From: Lineus longissimus
Taxonomy: Eukaryota > Nemertea > Pilidiophora > Heteronemertea > Lineidae
DNA length: 64,000 nt
Reading direction: 5' to 3'
Assembly: GCF_910592395.1 (NCBI RefSeq)
Contig: NC_088314.1
Coordinates: 17,335,998 to 17,399,997 of the forward strand
Below the pieces are notes generated by a model. It saw only the letters and a list, made by a program, of their open reading frames with translations. It was not told where the DNA came from and did no database searches. Every line of letters starts with the position of its first letter. The stretch's first letter is position 1. Below are positions 21,907 through 32,699 of the stretch, in pieces. A program made the position numbers and the translations under genes.

Positions 21907-22944
21907 TCAGGCTAAATAGTTCTCTAAAGTTGGAGGGTCCAGTTGAAAGTACTGACTCGTCTGATTGCCATAGACACATGTACGACAGTTGACCAGAATA
22001 GCACCTACCAAGTAATACTTGGCTACTGGAGACAACAGTACTTTTAAATTTTTCCTAAAGTCCAAAAACGCGTAGTTTCGCACCAAATTTCCGAACTCCC
22101 ATTCCACGCATTGACGGACAGAGGACATTCTCCTGTTGAATTCTTCTTCTGCGGCACACTGGTTTGCTCCTCTGAATGGACTCGACAGATACCTTCGAAT
22201 GGGATAAGCCGGATCACCGTATATTGCAAATGGCAGGCCATTCCTATCAGTGAGATCTCTAGCCTCCATTTGCTCCATCAGTCCACTCATACGAAGCAAA
22301 GCGCAATCATGTCGACGCCCTTCCAGTGGACCATACAGATGCGTAATCAACCCGTTTGGTATGACTACTGACTGAAATTTAATCGCATGTATACGCTTAT
22401 GCCCATTATAACACACGCGTTGATGGCGTGTTGGCCTGCATATAGGACGAACCGTGCCATCTACGAAACCTTTGCAGTTCAGCAGCGGGGCACCCTTCGC
22501 GTGTATCTGGTCTACATAGATTTGAAGTTGTGCGGGACCCAGCCATGGGTTGTCGAGAGTCCTCAAACGATGAGCATGAGTGTTGTACAGAAGGCTTATA
22601 GTCTCATTAATCACCATTGACATGGTAGATGCAGGTCGTCCAAAAAACCTTTCCAAATCGCTCAGTCTGTTCGGATACGAAAATCGCCTTAAAACCATAC
22701 ACAATGCATCGAGTCCGCTGCACGTGCACCTGTTTGTTACAGTAATCACATCAGGAAGTCCCGACAAGCGATACAGACGATAGAGTTCTTCCTTCCTGAA
22801 CCGAAAGTTGAACCATGACTGGTCATCAGTAAGCTCATCCAAATTAAACCTCGGCCATTGAGGGTCGTATGTAATCTCGCGTTCCTGTGGTCTATCGTGA
22901 AAAAGAATGTATAGAAGATGTTCATCCTCTTCCTCGACTGCCAT
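21907..22944 (-). CDS. Harbinger DDE transposase (HARBI1-like nuclease)
   Basis: A single open frame of 345 residues from the first ATG (22942-22944); the frame stays open 28 codons further upstream, but no ATG is found there. Length matches the family, about 350 residues. The DDE_4-type nuclease core is complete: GFVDGTV with D162, GRRHD with D213, an IYGDPAYP motif, and VEWEFG with E281 after VRQC. An N-terminal helical region (FRFRKEELYRLYRLSGLPD) precedes it. The enzyme cuts and joins the element at 3-bp targets and needs the SANT-like partner encoded on the other strand. No stop codon or frameshift is present, which suggests recent activity. A domesticated host HARBI1 gene is less likely because TIRs and a target duplication surround it. 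Confidence 0.92.
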   Translation of the reverse strand: MAVEEEDEHLLYILFHDRPQEREITYDPQWPRFNLDELTDDQSWFNFRFRKEELYRLYRLSGLPDVITVTNRCTCSGLDALCMVLRRFSYPNRLSDLERFFGRPASTMSMVINETISLLYNTHAHRLRTLDNPWLGPAQLQIYVDQIHAKGAPLLNCKGFVDGTVRPICRPTRHQRVCYNGHKRIHAIKFQSVVIPNGLITHLYGPLEGRRHDCALLRMSGLMEQMEARDLTDRNGLPFAIYGDPAYPIRRYLSSPFRGANQCAAEEEFNRRMSSVRQCVEWEFGNLVRNYAFLDFRKNLKVLLSPVAKYYLVGAILVNCRTCVYGNQTSQYFQLDPPTLENYLA

Positions 22945-24121
22945 TTGTAAAGGTCCATGTTGAAAGTCTATTGAGCGTCGACTGTTCACTTTACCACTTG
23001 TAGGTCTCCTCGGACATGACCCGTTCAAAGTTCAGAAAATAATTACCTAACCTGTCGAATGCCATTGACAAATTGAAGGTACCTGCCTTCTACAAGGGAA
23101 ACTTACATAAACCTTGTCTATTAACTATCCGTAAAGGCTAACCGAATCTACCAGCGAAATCACGATAAATTAAACGTTGACCGTTTCACGGTTACGGATG
23201 ACTAAATGTAGTCGTTAGGCCTAAATGTACTGGTGCGAATACTCTCTAATATTGACCGGATTTCAATACTACGGACCGGATATACGCCAATACTACGCGC
23301 GGCCAATGCGTGTGTGAAACCTATTCAAGAATGTCCGCAACTAAAATGCTTCTCATTCGCTTTTTTCTCATCTTAGAAGAACAGTTTGATTTGAGTTAGT
23401 TTTTAGACATTCTATACTCCCCAAGTTCCCGCGCGCGACCCTACTTTTAATATTAGGGTTAGTTGTGAAATGAGGTATTGTAAAATCGATGGTCGTTCAA
23501 GTGCTGTCTGTCGTGATGATTTACAGGGTTTTCTATACATCAATAATCAATCTCCTTCATGTTGAATCTGTTTCTTAAAGACAATAGACTGTGTATTTGG
23601 CGAGGCCTGAAGTTGTAAAACAGCGAGTTAAGGGGCAAAAATACGTGACGGGTGTTATCAACAAGTTGCACCATGTTATTTTTATTTTTATTTCTTATCC
23701 AGCCTTTTACAAGAGAACGTGTTTTCGAAAGGATGATAGTTCTCAATATAACAGTATGTGATTGGGGGATGATTGAATGATGATGATACGAGATACACGA
23801 TATTATTATTAATGTTTATTTCGTATAACAGTATACAATTTTAAATACAAAAAAACAACAATAGTGCATTCGTGCAATTGGTGCGAGTGCGACAAAAAGT
23901 TACACTCCAATGGATTTAATGAGACAAAGAACACACATGATTGTTATAAAAATGAAAAGGATATTACTCAAGGTGTTATATAAGAGCTCATCAATACATA
24001 ACATGCCTATGATAGTAGATATTTCCTCCCGAGATAATAATTCATCCCCGTAGTCCCTCATAGATAAAAGATCAGTTATTTGTTGTCCCCTACGATCTAA
24101 GTCGATATCATCAAAGGCCGG

Positions 24122-24283
24122 TGTGCAAGGGATAGTAGTCCTAGGGCTGATAGTCCGTGTAACAATAGCCCGCATTGCTAAATGTTTTGGTTAGGGTTAG
24201 CGGTACAATAGATCATGCTGCTTAATTGGTCAAATACAATGCTACCGGACTATGACTCCAGGGGGACTATATCCGCTGTCACA
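24122..24283 (-). mobile_element. Ginger1-like MITE, copy A
   Basis: 162 bp, TGT...ACA termini with imperfect inverted repeats (TGTGACAGCGGATATAGTCC against TGTGCAAGGGATAGTAGTCC), flanked by CCGG on both sides (24118-24121, 24284-24287). It lies in the minus orientation inside a LINE reading frame. An internal telomere-like ctaaccctaacc is present in all three full copies. No coding capacity. Confidence 0.85.
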
Positions 24284-24453
24284 CCGGTGCTGGCATTTCA
24301 AAATTAGCGAGGTTAAACCAATCTACATTGTATTTGTGACATAGAAAATTAACAGCTTTCCCGAGAGGAGATCTACTACCATATAAAGAAAGTTTCATGC
24401 AGATTCGAAGTAATGGATTGGCAGATGAAGTAATAGACTTTAAACATTTAATT

Positions 24454-24992
24454 GTGGAAGTGACTATTTGGCAAGCCCGGCTCACCAAACAGCGCCTTTT
24501 TTCTGCCCCAGATGGAGAGCCGAACTCATGCATATTCAACCATCCAGGAGCTCATTATCATTCGTGGCAACACGGTCAGCAACACTGGAGTTACAGTGAA
24601 ACGCCTTAAATGCACACTAATGCATTTAACATGCTTATCAGTTAAATCATGTTTATGACTTTTTTTGTAAATCCATACAGTCATGTACATATACATGCTT
24701 CTTCATGGATTATTGACCAAAACCCGAGTTTAGTAACAGAAATTGAATCTAGAGCGGGAAGTCGGCCATTGTTAAATATGCGCATATAAATTCGAATATG
24801 ACGTCACTGCTCTCTGATTGGCCAACATGTTGTAACCTCTCCGGCTCGCCAAAGAGGGTAGTATTTTTGTCCTGTTTGGCAAGCCCGGCTTGCCGAACAG
24901 GGTGGCTTTTTAGTGCTGTTTGGCAAGCGGTTCTCCAAACAGGACAAAAAAAGATGCCTGTTCGGCGAGCGGCTTGCCAAATAGACCCGGCC
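24454..24992 (+). mobile_element. 539-bp nonautonomous DNA element in a LINE
   Basis: TTTAATT stands on both sides (24447-24453, 24993-24999). The subterminal inverted repeats begin CTATTTGGCAAGCC, with several further copies of a GGCAAGC / GCTCGCCAAACAG motif at the right end. A 7-bp or (by mutation) 8-bp duplication would suit hAT- or P-like elements; the family cannot be settled. Excising it restores the LINE frame (AEHR-IIK-CLKS). The degenerate copy at 7820-8330 belongs to the same family. Confidence 0.78.
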
Positions 24993-25472
24993 TTTAATTA
25001 TACGGTGTTCAGCCTTAGTTAAGATATCCAAATCATTAATTATGATTGGTGTTAAATTATTGTGAGTCCTAGGGGAAATTCCAAGAATCCCACGTACACA
25101 TTTCCTCCATGTAGTACCTATCCTGCTTATAAAAGAGGATGAGAGGTCCCACAACTGACATCCATATAATGACATCTCACAACATCTCACAACATCTCAC
25201 AACTCGTATGCCCAAACAACTGTCTCATAAGCCTTAAGGCTGGCTATTTGTATAAATAAATAGGTGACAATAAACAAATAATATATAATGACATGACAAA
25301 CAATATGGGGTAAGATTGAATAATAATGATACGGAAGATACCGAAATTAACACTTCTGATTAGGTCATACGACAGGAAGTTTCCTATCGCTTGTTTCAGG
25401 AAATCTCATTCTTCTGCGCATGTTCGTAACAAGAATTATTTATGACGTGACTCACAAGGTGGAAAACCTTAC

Positions 25473-25865
25473 CTTTGCAATATTTTTCGACATAAATAAA
25501 ATTATAGTCGTCTTCGTCATATTGACAGGAAGAAAATTTATGTTTTTGTGGGAGGATTTTACGATTCATTCCACTAAAGAAGCAAGCAACACCAACATCG
25601 AGCTTGTACCAGTCAACAGCCAGACTGAGGCATTGGTCTAATTTGTTCCCGCCAACTCGTCTGCGCTGGTCTCGCAAATTAACATAAAACTCAACGGAAC
25701 GGCACTTATAGCGCCGGTGATGTCGATGACGATAAAGTATGTTGTTGCGACACATTTGTAGGCAGTGCTTTAAACTCTCATCACGAATTCTGTAATCGTT
25801 GTAACCTGATATTCCGGCACCTTTAACACATCGGAATCGAATGTCTCTTTTAGGACACCCAAGAG
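25473..25865 (-). CDS. PAN-like cysteine-rich exon, copy 1 (frame intact)
   Basis: Bounded by ctatttacag and by a perfect donor TGCAAAG|gtaagg, the 393-nt exon is open and has phase 1 at both ends. It encodes GCPKRDIRFRCVKGAGISGY, then a SLKHCLQMCRNN helix, then YKCRSVEFY, then NKLDQCLSLAVDWY, with two more cysteines before YVEKYCKG. The C..C / F-x-CRS-x-[EF] / C-x-S order resembles a PAN/apple module with an extended C-terminal part. A secreted or surface protein is likely. The open frame runs on through the donor to a stop at 25396, but this last part is probably intron. The rest of the gene is not visible. Confidence 0.62.
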
Positions 25866-25899
25866 CTGTAAATAGAGTCCCAATTACATTCAGAATGAG

Positions 25900-28400
25900 C
25901 GTCGAAATGTTGAGATCGTTTCCTCTGTGAGGGTGTTCTGTGGAACCTAACTAAAGCGGCTATCACGGCTGTGAATTGACCATTAAGACAGATTGCGGTA
26001 TTGCGCATTCAGTCAACCATCCATGACACATGCAGTTGCTTTTTCACGCAGCTGACATTTCAAAACTCGTAGTCCGCTCCTTAAGAAAGACCGGACGTCG
26101 AATTGACGGGCGATCCTCCAGATCGCATCGATCGCATATCGCATCGAAATGTTATTAAACGATTTCTAGCCGGCGACTAATGATTGGCGCCGGGGGGGGG
26201 GGGGGCAAAATGCTACGACTCTAGCCATCTCTGAAAAAAAGCTTTATGCGTACATATAGAGTTTGGATCAAATGTGATTTCTGAGCCTGACAATCTCTTC
26301 AGGGGCCAAAACTTGCTTTAAATCACCATCCAGACGAACACAACGAACCACACTGCCATTTTCCACACTCTTCAAAAATAGTGCGTATAAAAACACCAAA
26401 AAAACTCATTCTTTTAGGACAAGGATAACACTTTGACCACCTTTTTTTTATTCATGCAATAAAAAAGCCCAATGTCTCCATCATGGCTAGGAGTCCGTTT
26501 ATGCGCGATCTTAACATATTCGGATTCAATGGTGGCCAATTCAAGCAGTTACTGTCTAGGACTGCCTCATCACGTTATGCGCCGGAGTACGAGACACATT
26601 GCTTAATTTGATTAGTACATGCAATTGTGTGAAACGTGGCAGATCAACCAAATAACATGTTAACGCTAGTGTATCTGCCAACGTCGACACCCTTACAAAT
26701 TTCATAACATGTAGTAAACAGACCAGTTGAACAGACCAGTTGACGTGGTCCACTTGACTACGGATTTATACATCCGTGACTTGACTAAATATATTTAAGG
26801 TTGGTCATGTGACCAATCGACTAGGTCAACGTGACGCTCCAATTTGTGCATACCCGCGCCACTGACCAATTTGCCTAGGCTCGTGGGTTGCAATATTTCA
26901 ATACAGGGCACCTGTCACATACTTATACTTAAGCATAATACCCGTGGCGCGGGTTGTTTTAGGGTGTTGGCTTACTGTGGGGTTGGGGCAATTTGGGTGA
27001 AATGAAATTATATGTCTGGGGGTTGTGATGTTGTGATGTTGATTTTGATGATTGGGACAATCTGGGTGATGTGGGTTGATTAGTCTGAGGGGTTGTGACC
27101 GGAAAAATCGAACTCCACTATTTTGACGAACTATTTCGCGAATGGTGAAGAGGCAATGGTGTGAAGTTACGAACTTAGGACAACAAATGCCGCGAGCATA
27201 GTGGGTGGCAGCACCAGACGGAGGAAGTAGTTCGCCTAGGGTTTTTTCGAGACCCTCCGCACGGACTCCACTCGTTCACTTACTTGTTCATCTGCAGTGG
27301 TTAGCCTGTTTTTATTGCAGTAAAGAAATGTTAATAGGGATTTTATATTATATTTTATATTTGCCCCGGTTATTTATATAGGGAGCTGTGCGCTACTTTG
27401 CGCCCAGTGCTTGGGTCGGGTGAGGCGGTTTTGATATTATGTGACGTGTGTCACGTGATGAATTCCCATACGGTACTTCGAAAAATTAAGAGCGATTAAC
27501 AACGTAAGGTGAAAGAGTACGACCAAAATAAAGGGGGAAAATTGCGGAGATGGATGAATGCTTTAAACATATAGTGGCCCCAATGCTTTCCCGGCTTATT
27601 TTTGTATAATCCCGCACTTTTGATTTAATAGATGGCCCAATATGCAAATCAGACCTGCTGAAATGGCCCCTTATGTTAATGAGTATGCCCATATATAGAA
27701 AGAACAAAAAATGCTATTTCTCCGAGATCGCTGCAAAGTTTACCCATTTAACCCGGCGAGGACCATCTCCATATCAACCACGACTTTCAGGAAAAGTTTC
27801 GAGGTCATCCGATCTGAACTGACGGAGGAGATGTGTGACAAAACTATTTCAGCTTTACATCCATTATAGTAGTGATATACATGCAAAACGGTTTCTTTCC
27901 CTTCGGAGATTTTTGCATCTGATTCGTCGCAAATTTAAGCAACAGTGGTGCCACCTGCACGTCTCCCGGTCGCTCAGATATCACCTGCGGAAAGGGCTAG
28001 CTGTAATCACAATAATCTTGTGATTGACTCCTAGCGCTTCTCTTGGGTGGCCTTGACCCATGTTCGAACCCACGGATGATCCCGTGACCTTTGAAATCCC
28101 TTGACCCAAAATGAGAGCACCTCCCGTCATGCGGTGCTGCTTTGCCCGAGTCAATCAAAAATATCCATTGCAGAAATGTCAATCAAGTCGGCTTGAAATG
28201 GAGGACCGTATTTTGTGTTGTCATCACAAGTAATGAATAACTCACAATATGTACCTGTACTGTGAATAATCCATACGACGAGTACTCAATACATTTAATT
28301 TGAATCACAGATGTGGAGGAGAGGACGGGGACGTAAGCATTCACTTCCATTATGACTGGACGAGCAACGCGATGTTATAGTTTCGAGCGCGACGCGGAAG
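25900..28400. other. Non-coding body of the inverted duplicated segment
   Basis: A G-homopolymer lies at 26191-26205. The inverted words tacggatttatacatccgtg (26760) and atcgcccgtcaattcgacg-like sequence (26090-26115) recur at 46420 and 47505 and at 54870 and 55565. Around 26900-27130 is a GT/TTG-rich low-complexity run. No gene supported. Confidence 0.55.
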
Positions 28401-28422
28401 GCCTGAAGTACTTGTGTATGAT

Positions 28423-28740
28423 TCAGCTACCCGCTATATAATCCGCCACAACCCAGCTGCTTACCTTTGTCTATTTCCAGAAGGCAGTGAGGGGAGAGGA
28501 ATAGCACCAGCTCCAGGAGATAATAGAAATAATTTCGCCAATCCATCACTGGTTATCGAATTCTCAACAGGATCATTTGAAGGACTTAAATCAGTGAAGC
28601 ATTTTTTTCATTTCGTAAATAACGTGATTGATCATCTCCCGAAAGATACCAGGGGTCTGGATCCACAGCTTACGCCTATACTTTCATTGAATGAGCACTA
28701 TGTAAATGTTTATAAAAGTTTCTACATATACGCTCATTAG
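28423..28740 (+). other. Open frame antisense to the PAN-like exon, conserved between segment copies
   Basis: The frame reads HNPAAYLCLFPEGSEGRG, then DNRNNFANPSLVIEFSTG and SFEGLKSVKHF. The same peptide is open on the minus strand at 53951-54265 and in the corresponding part of the third copy (about 45540-45690, minus). Its start lies next to an acceptor-like tgtctatttccag, so it could be an exon of an unknown gene. No domain recognised. Conservation of a frame in three diverged copies is the only evidence for coding. Confidence 0.4.
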
Positions 28741-29183
28741 AAAGGGTCATAAGGATGCACGTCCCGGTGAAGAACGAATCGTCCACTTTTGCACAAAAAA
28801 ATCTGTTGTTGAGAATACGTACCGGAAAGTTGTATAAAAGATGGCGTTTACCCTGTGTGCATCTTCATTTAACCGTGTCATGATGAATGTGCTACAGAAC
28901 CTCTCTAATATGGACATCCTAGCTATTCTATGTTGATTAGAAAGGTGCCTTTATTATCAAAGATTTCTCTTCCGCTCTCAATAATAAGCTTCGCCTGTTG
29001 GGATTTTGTTCAACAGGGCGTCTCCCGGTTCTCATAAGAATTGTACGGTAAATCGTCGAGGATACTAATCCAAAAAAAGTTCCGAGAGGGCACCAGTTTC
29101 GTGCATTCAAGGACAAACTGTAGAAATATCTTAGCAAGTCACTATATAAATTCAGTTGATACCGTATGAACAAAATAACCCGG

Positions 29184-29345
29184 TGTGACAGCGGATATAG
29201 TCCCCCTGGAGTCATAGTCCGGAAGCATTGTATTTGATCAACTAAGCAGCATGATCTATTGTACCGCTAACCCTAACCAAAACATTTAGCAATGCGGGCT
29301 ATTGTTACACGGACTATCAGCCCTAGGACTACTATTCCTTGCACA
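29184..29345 (+). mobile_element. Ginger1-like MITE, copy B
   Basis: 162 bp, TGTGACAG...TTGCACA, with CCGG on both sides (29180-29183, 29346-29349). It lies in the inverted duplicated segment. The matching positions near 44930 and 53390 have no insertion and read aataacccgactag-like sequence, which gives the empty site. Confidence 0.85.
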
Positions 29346-29857
29346 CCGGCTTGTTCTGAATCACGCCCTGATTTTTCTGTGTCATGTCCTGATCACACTG
29401 ATCAGGCCAATTTTGTTCTTTCATCGGCCACTGATTTGTTTTGTATCGCATGAACTTGCCTGTGCTGTCGTTAGAAAGGGCGATATGGATAGCGTGATTG
29501 GGCACTAAATACTCTAGTCTCGGCTTTTTATGGTGGGTTTGCAATATGCAGGCCATTCCCCTTCACAAACTACGTAGAGCATGGTTACTCACCGCTTTTG
29601 TGATAAAATGGCCAATCAGATGGCGGAGCAATGCCGAAGTGTGCTGTGGTCGATTTCGCGGTTATGCTAAACACTCAGGCAGTTTGTTGAATCGCTCCAA
29701 TGAAATAGATCTGACCTATGAGCAGTTCCGAAGTTCCAGTGTCAATGGTATTTCCAAAATTGGGTCCGGGGTGGTTTTTTGAATTGTTTGTTATGGAAAC
29801 GAGTGACTTTTAATAAATCAGTTGATAATTGGTTGATTTTAATCACACAAAATTTAG

Positions 29858-30018
29858 GGATGGTTCAACATTTTCAACATTAACACACGAGTACAAAGAT
29901 TACACTAGGAAAATGTTGAGTTAGAAATCCACATTTTTCAGAGTACCCGTTTCTTCAGGAGGGAGGGTGTCAGAGAAAAGATTAATCTCTGTACACTTGT
30001 GAAAATGTTGAACCATCC
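29858..30018. mobile_element. 161-bp MITE-like element with 19-bp perfect TIRs
   Basis: Exact inverted repeats GGATGGTTCAACATTTTCA at 29858-29876 and 30000-30018. No clear target duplication was found, so exact limits are uncertain. It lies just upstream of the transposase frame and could instead be a subterminal structure of the larger element. Confidence 0.7.
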
Positions 30019-30182
30019 GTTACCGTTTTCCATACTTGCAACACCGTGTATTGTGAGGCTATGTCTGATTGAACTTCCCCAGGCATCATGCCTACGCCGA
30101 GGCCCTATGTTGTATAATCGGGGACGTTATAAACTGGGCCAAGTGTCCGTACTGTACGTGCTGCCATTCGTGCGAAATCGCA

Positions 30183-31527
30183 ATGGATGAACCCATCCCA
30201 ATAAGAAGACGAAGCTACTCCGTTTCGGAAAAGATCAGGTACCTGCGACAACTTGAAACTGCCGTAATGAATGGAATTGTGGCTAACATGACAGAATTTG
30301 CTAATCACTATCACATATCCATCCACACCTTTAGTAAGTGGGACTTAGCAAGTTTAGAACGAATGGAGCAAGAACATCAGGGTGAAAGCAGAAGAGTGAA
30401 GCCAAAGAATACGGGTGCCTGGCCAGAAGTCGAGGAGCAGCTGCACGAATGGTTCCGGCAGCAACGTGAGCTACGCTTCCCCGTCGCCGTACAGGACCTG
30501 AAGGAAAAAGGTTTAGACATTTTCCAAGCTTGGTGGAGAAACCTCGCTGATGCACGGCGAGATGAAATTATTGGCACTAGACCCACACTCCACGATTTCC
30601 GTGCGTCAGATGGATGGGTGGACGGTTTCATGGACAGGAAACATGTTTCATTACGCAAAGTTAATAAAAACTCAACTACCCTGCCTCAAGACGCCGCAAA
30701 TCGAGTAGAGGAATTTAGGAACGATGTCACCGGGAATATAGAACATTTCGAGATCGCCATGATGTTCATATTCAATATGGATGAAACCTTCATGCTATTA
30801 GACTTTCGTCCTATGCACACTTGTAATGAAACGGGGTCATCTTCAGTAGACGTCCGGACGTCAAGATCCAATGTGAAACTTGGCTGTACTGTTACTCTCT
30901 GTGTCACAGCCGACGGCAACATGACGACAGCCCACATCACGTTTCCCCGTCGTGGATTTGTTCGTCAGCTAGCCCTCCTGGAAGGACGCCAAGATCTACC
31001 ACCTAACGCCATCGTGGCCCTTCTCTGCGACTGGATGGGTGAGGGAGGAGACCTTAGGACACTGGATGGAAAATGTCTTCGAGCCCTACCTGGAGAGGCA
31101 TGGAGTAGAACAGTTCCTTCTGCTGGTTGACCGTTACCGAGTACATCAAACGGAAGACTTCGGTATGAGAGTCACAGAATTAGGAGGACTTTTAAATTTC
31201 ATACCTGCAGGATGTACATCTCTGGTGCAACCTCTAGACGTATCGGTAATGAAATCCTTTAAATCTCACGCCAGAAAAGAGTGGACATTGTAGAAAAAGC
31301 GCAATACGAATGCGGAAGGACAGTGTGACCGAATCCAGCTGAATGACGTTGTCAACATTGTGAGCAATGCCTGTGGTGCCGTGAGTCCCCAGGTTATCGA
31401 AAATGGATTCGAGGCAGCTTTACGCCAAGGCCAGGTCGAGGCTGGACCACTTCCACAACTTGACGAAGAACATGCAGATGGAATTGAGTTCATGGCCATG
31501 CTAGATGATGAAGTGGATAAGGCCTAG
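30183..31527 (+). pseudogene. Pogo-like DDE transposase with a frameshift and a stop
   Basis: From ATG 30183 the frame encodes a helix-turn-helix region (YSVSEKIRYLRQ, then EFANHYHISIHTFSKW), a linker with WPEVEEQLHEWFRQ, and the DDE domain start FIFNMDETFMLLD. Near 31036 a net +1 shift occurs in a G-rich word (tggatgggtgaggg). The homologous reading continues in the next frame with MREETLGHWMENVF, then LLLVDRYRVH, then VQPLDVSVMKSFK. A TAG at 31291-31293 breaks it again, and the natural end is 31525-31527. It is the same protein type as the 3.7-5.1 kb copy but clearly diverged, so the two belong to different subfamilies. Inactive. Confidence 0.88.
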
Positions 31528-31568
31528 TGCTCTGCAGGATGCGAGAGAACACGGACTGTGTCTTTGTA

Positions 31569-31857
31569 CTGTCTGTGTCAACATTAGTTGTCCACCATAA
31601 ATCACCTTCGTGGCACTTATTTACCCAACAAATCTCTAAAAACTTCCCCAAAATAATCTCTGATTTTTAAACCTGCATTCAGTGGTATTTCAACAGAACT
31701 ACCATGTTTTGCTGCAATGAAATGCAGAAAAATATTACTGAATGCAGGTTTCCCAAATCTGAATTTGATTTTGTGGAAGTTTTTAGATAAGTATTTGATG
31801 GGTAAATAAGCGCCATGAAGCCGATTTATGGTGGGCAACTAATTTTGACCCAGACAG
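31569..31857. repeat. Foldback (long inverted repeat) sequence
   Basis: About 100-nt imperfect arms, beginning CTGTCTGTGTCAACATTAG on the left, with shared CACCATAAATC, CTTATTTACCCA, TCTAAAAACTTCC and AAACCTGCATTCAGT blocks. It lies 42 bp after the transposase stop, inside the 29.5-32.7 kb element. Either a nested foldback MITE or part of the pogo-like element's own 3' structure. Confidence 0.75.
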
Positions 31858-32155
31858 AAGCCTGAATATCTAAGCAGATCCATGACGTCGACTAATACGT
31901 CATGACGTCAGTCACATTGGCAAGAGGAAAAACCATTGTTGTTTTCGGCCGTTATACAACATTTCGTCGCTGCATGTGCTTACTGTGTACATTACCGAGT
32001 GACGTACTGCACATCTTAGCAATCTATGGGTAATACGGTTCACGTTGGTGCATAAAAGTAGCGGTTGGCTTTTGTCCTTAGCGACATTTGACGTGTTTAG
32101 AAAAAGATGGCCTGTGTTGAAACGTGTAAACAGGTTCCCAAATCATCCCCCTGGA

Positions 32156-32176
32156 TCTATCTATCTATCTATCTCA
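32156..32176 (+). repeat. (ATCT)n microsatellite
   Basis: Five uninterrupted ATCT units. Confidence 0.9.
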
Positions 32177-32699
32177 TTTCTTGTTTACCTCGATGTGAAA
32201 AGTTCAATTCTGAATTGAGACTGTAGTCATTTCTTATGTTTAGAGAAAAATGCACCAAACGCTGCAATTTTAAAGAAAATTTAGACACCCAGGCAGTTTA
32301 TGGTTCATAGTCAGAATGTAAAATTTGCGCATTTCTTTTGCGACACCCTGCATTATAGCATTAATTTTATTTATCGTAATAGCAGTGTGAAGTAAAACTT
32401 TCAATATTACAAACTATATCAATTTCGGTCATACATTGAACATTAAAAGATTGGATGTAATGAACCATAACTTTCCCTGTGGCTCAATCAATTTCACAAG
32501 GACCGCGTCCCATGCTAGCAGTCACACGATCCAAATGTGAATGACAGACGTTCAGCCATTCATATGGTGGAGGCGGTCTCACATCACATTACTGGCTGTG
32601 TAGGCGGTAGGCCGTGGAGATAATGAACCCACCATAAAAAGCCGAGACTAGAGTGTATTCCTCATATATACAAGTGTGAATAGTTTTGTGTATTATGGG

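Larger units (their letters stand above)
19967..23247. mobile_element. PIF/Harbinger DNA transposon, apparently intact
   Basis: The 3281-bp element is bounded by inverted repeats starting AGAGAGTATTCGCACC at both ends, followed by a second shared block (acgactacatttag) 15-16 bp further in. The 3-bp word AAT lies on both sides (19964-19966 and 23248-23250). Inside are the two genes every autonomous Harbinger carries, in convergent orientation: a three-exon SANT/Myb-like protein on the plus strand and an uninterrupted DDE nuclease on the minus strand. Their 3' ends are only 118 bp apart. Neither frame is broken. No other insertion is nested in it. All parts needed for transposition appear present. 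Confidence 0.9.
23810..25190 (-). mobile_element. LINE 3' fragment broken by two later insertions
   Basis: Minus-strand pieces of one non-LTR retrotransposon protein are at 25190-25000 (SLYGCQLWDLSSSFISRIG, then W-x-KCVRGILGISPRT), 24446-24284 (KCLKSITSSANPLLRICMKL) and 24117-23898 (ending near the stop at 23900). They are separated by a 539-bp insertion with a 7-bp target duplication and by a 162-bp CCGG-flanked MITE. Removing either insertion together with one copy of its duplication leaves the reading frame continuous. The 3' end has an (AAT)n-like tail near 23805-23815. The 5' end is truncated beside a short 'atctcacaac' triplication at 25171-25202. It is dead. Confidence 0.78.
23540..29480 (-). 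repeat. Inverted copy of the multi-kilobase duplicated segment
   Basis: Read on the minus strand from about 29480 down, the order of blocks follows that of 44900-48700 and 53340-56560. It starts with the cgtgatacagaactagtc / gttcatacgatatcaactgg block. Next come the agatgcacac / agatttattt block, the antisense open frame, a tacggatgtatacatccgta block, an atcgcccgtcaattcgacg block, the PAN-like exon, and a last block at 23550-23790 matching 56330-56550. It is interrupted by a LINE fragment with its own insertions (about 23800-25290) and by a CCGG-flanked MITE (29184-29345). Identity is clearly imperfect, so the duplication is not very recent. Confidence 0.8.
29511..32654 (+). mobile_element. 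Second pogo-like element, degenerate, with 29-bp perfect TIRs
   Basis: 29511-29539 and 32626-32654 are exact reverse complements, starting ACTCTAGTCTCGGC and ending in a TATGGTGGGTT word. The left side has TA just inside this start (ta|CTCTAG); on the right the matching dinucleotide is TG, which may be a mutated TA. The 3.1-kb interior holds a plus-strand pogo-type transposase remnant, a 161-bp MITE-like palindromic element before it, and a foldback sequence after it. The CT-S-TAGT-Y-TC start is shared with the element at 2982. Confidence 0.78.

Noticed and set aside
22945-23028. Longer N terminus of the Harbinger nuclease
   Set aside because: The extension has no ATG start; the first ATG at 22942-22944 gives the usual family length.
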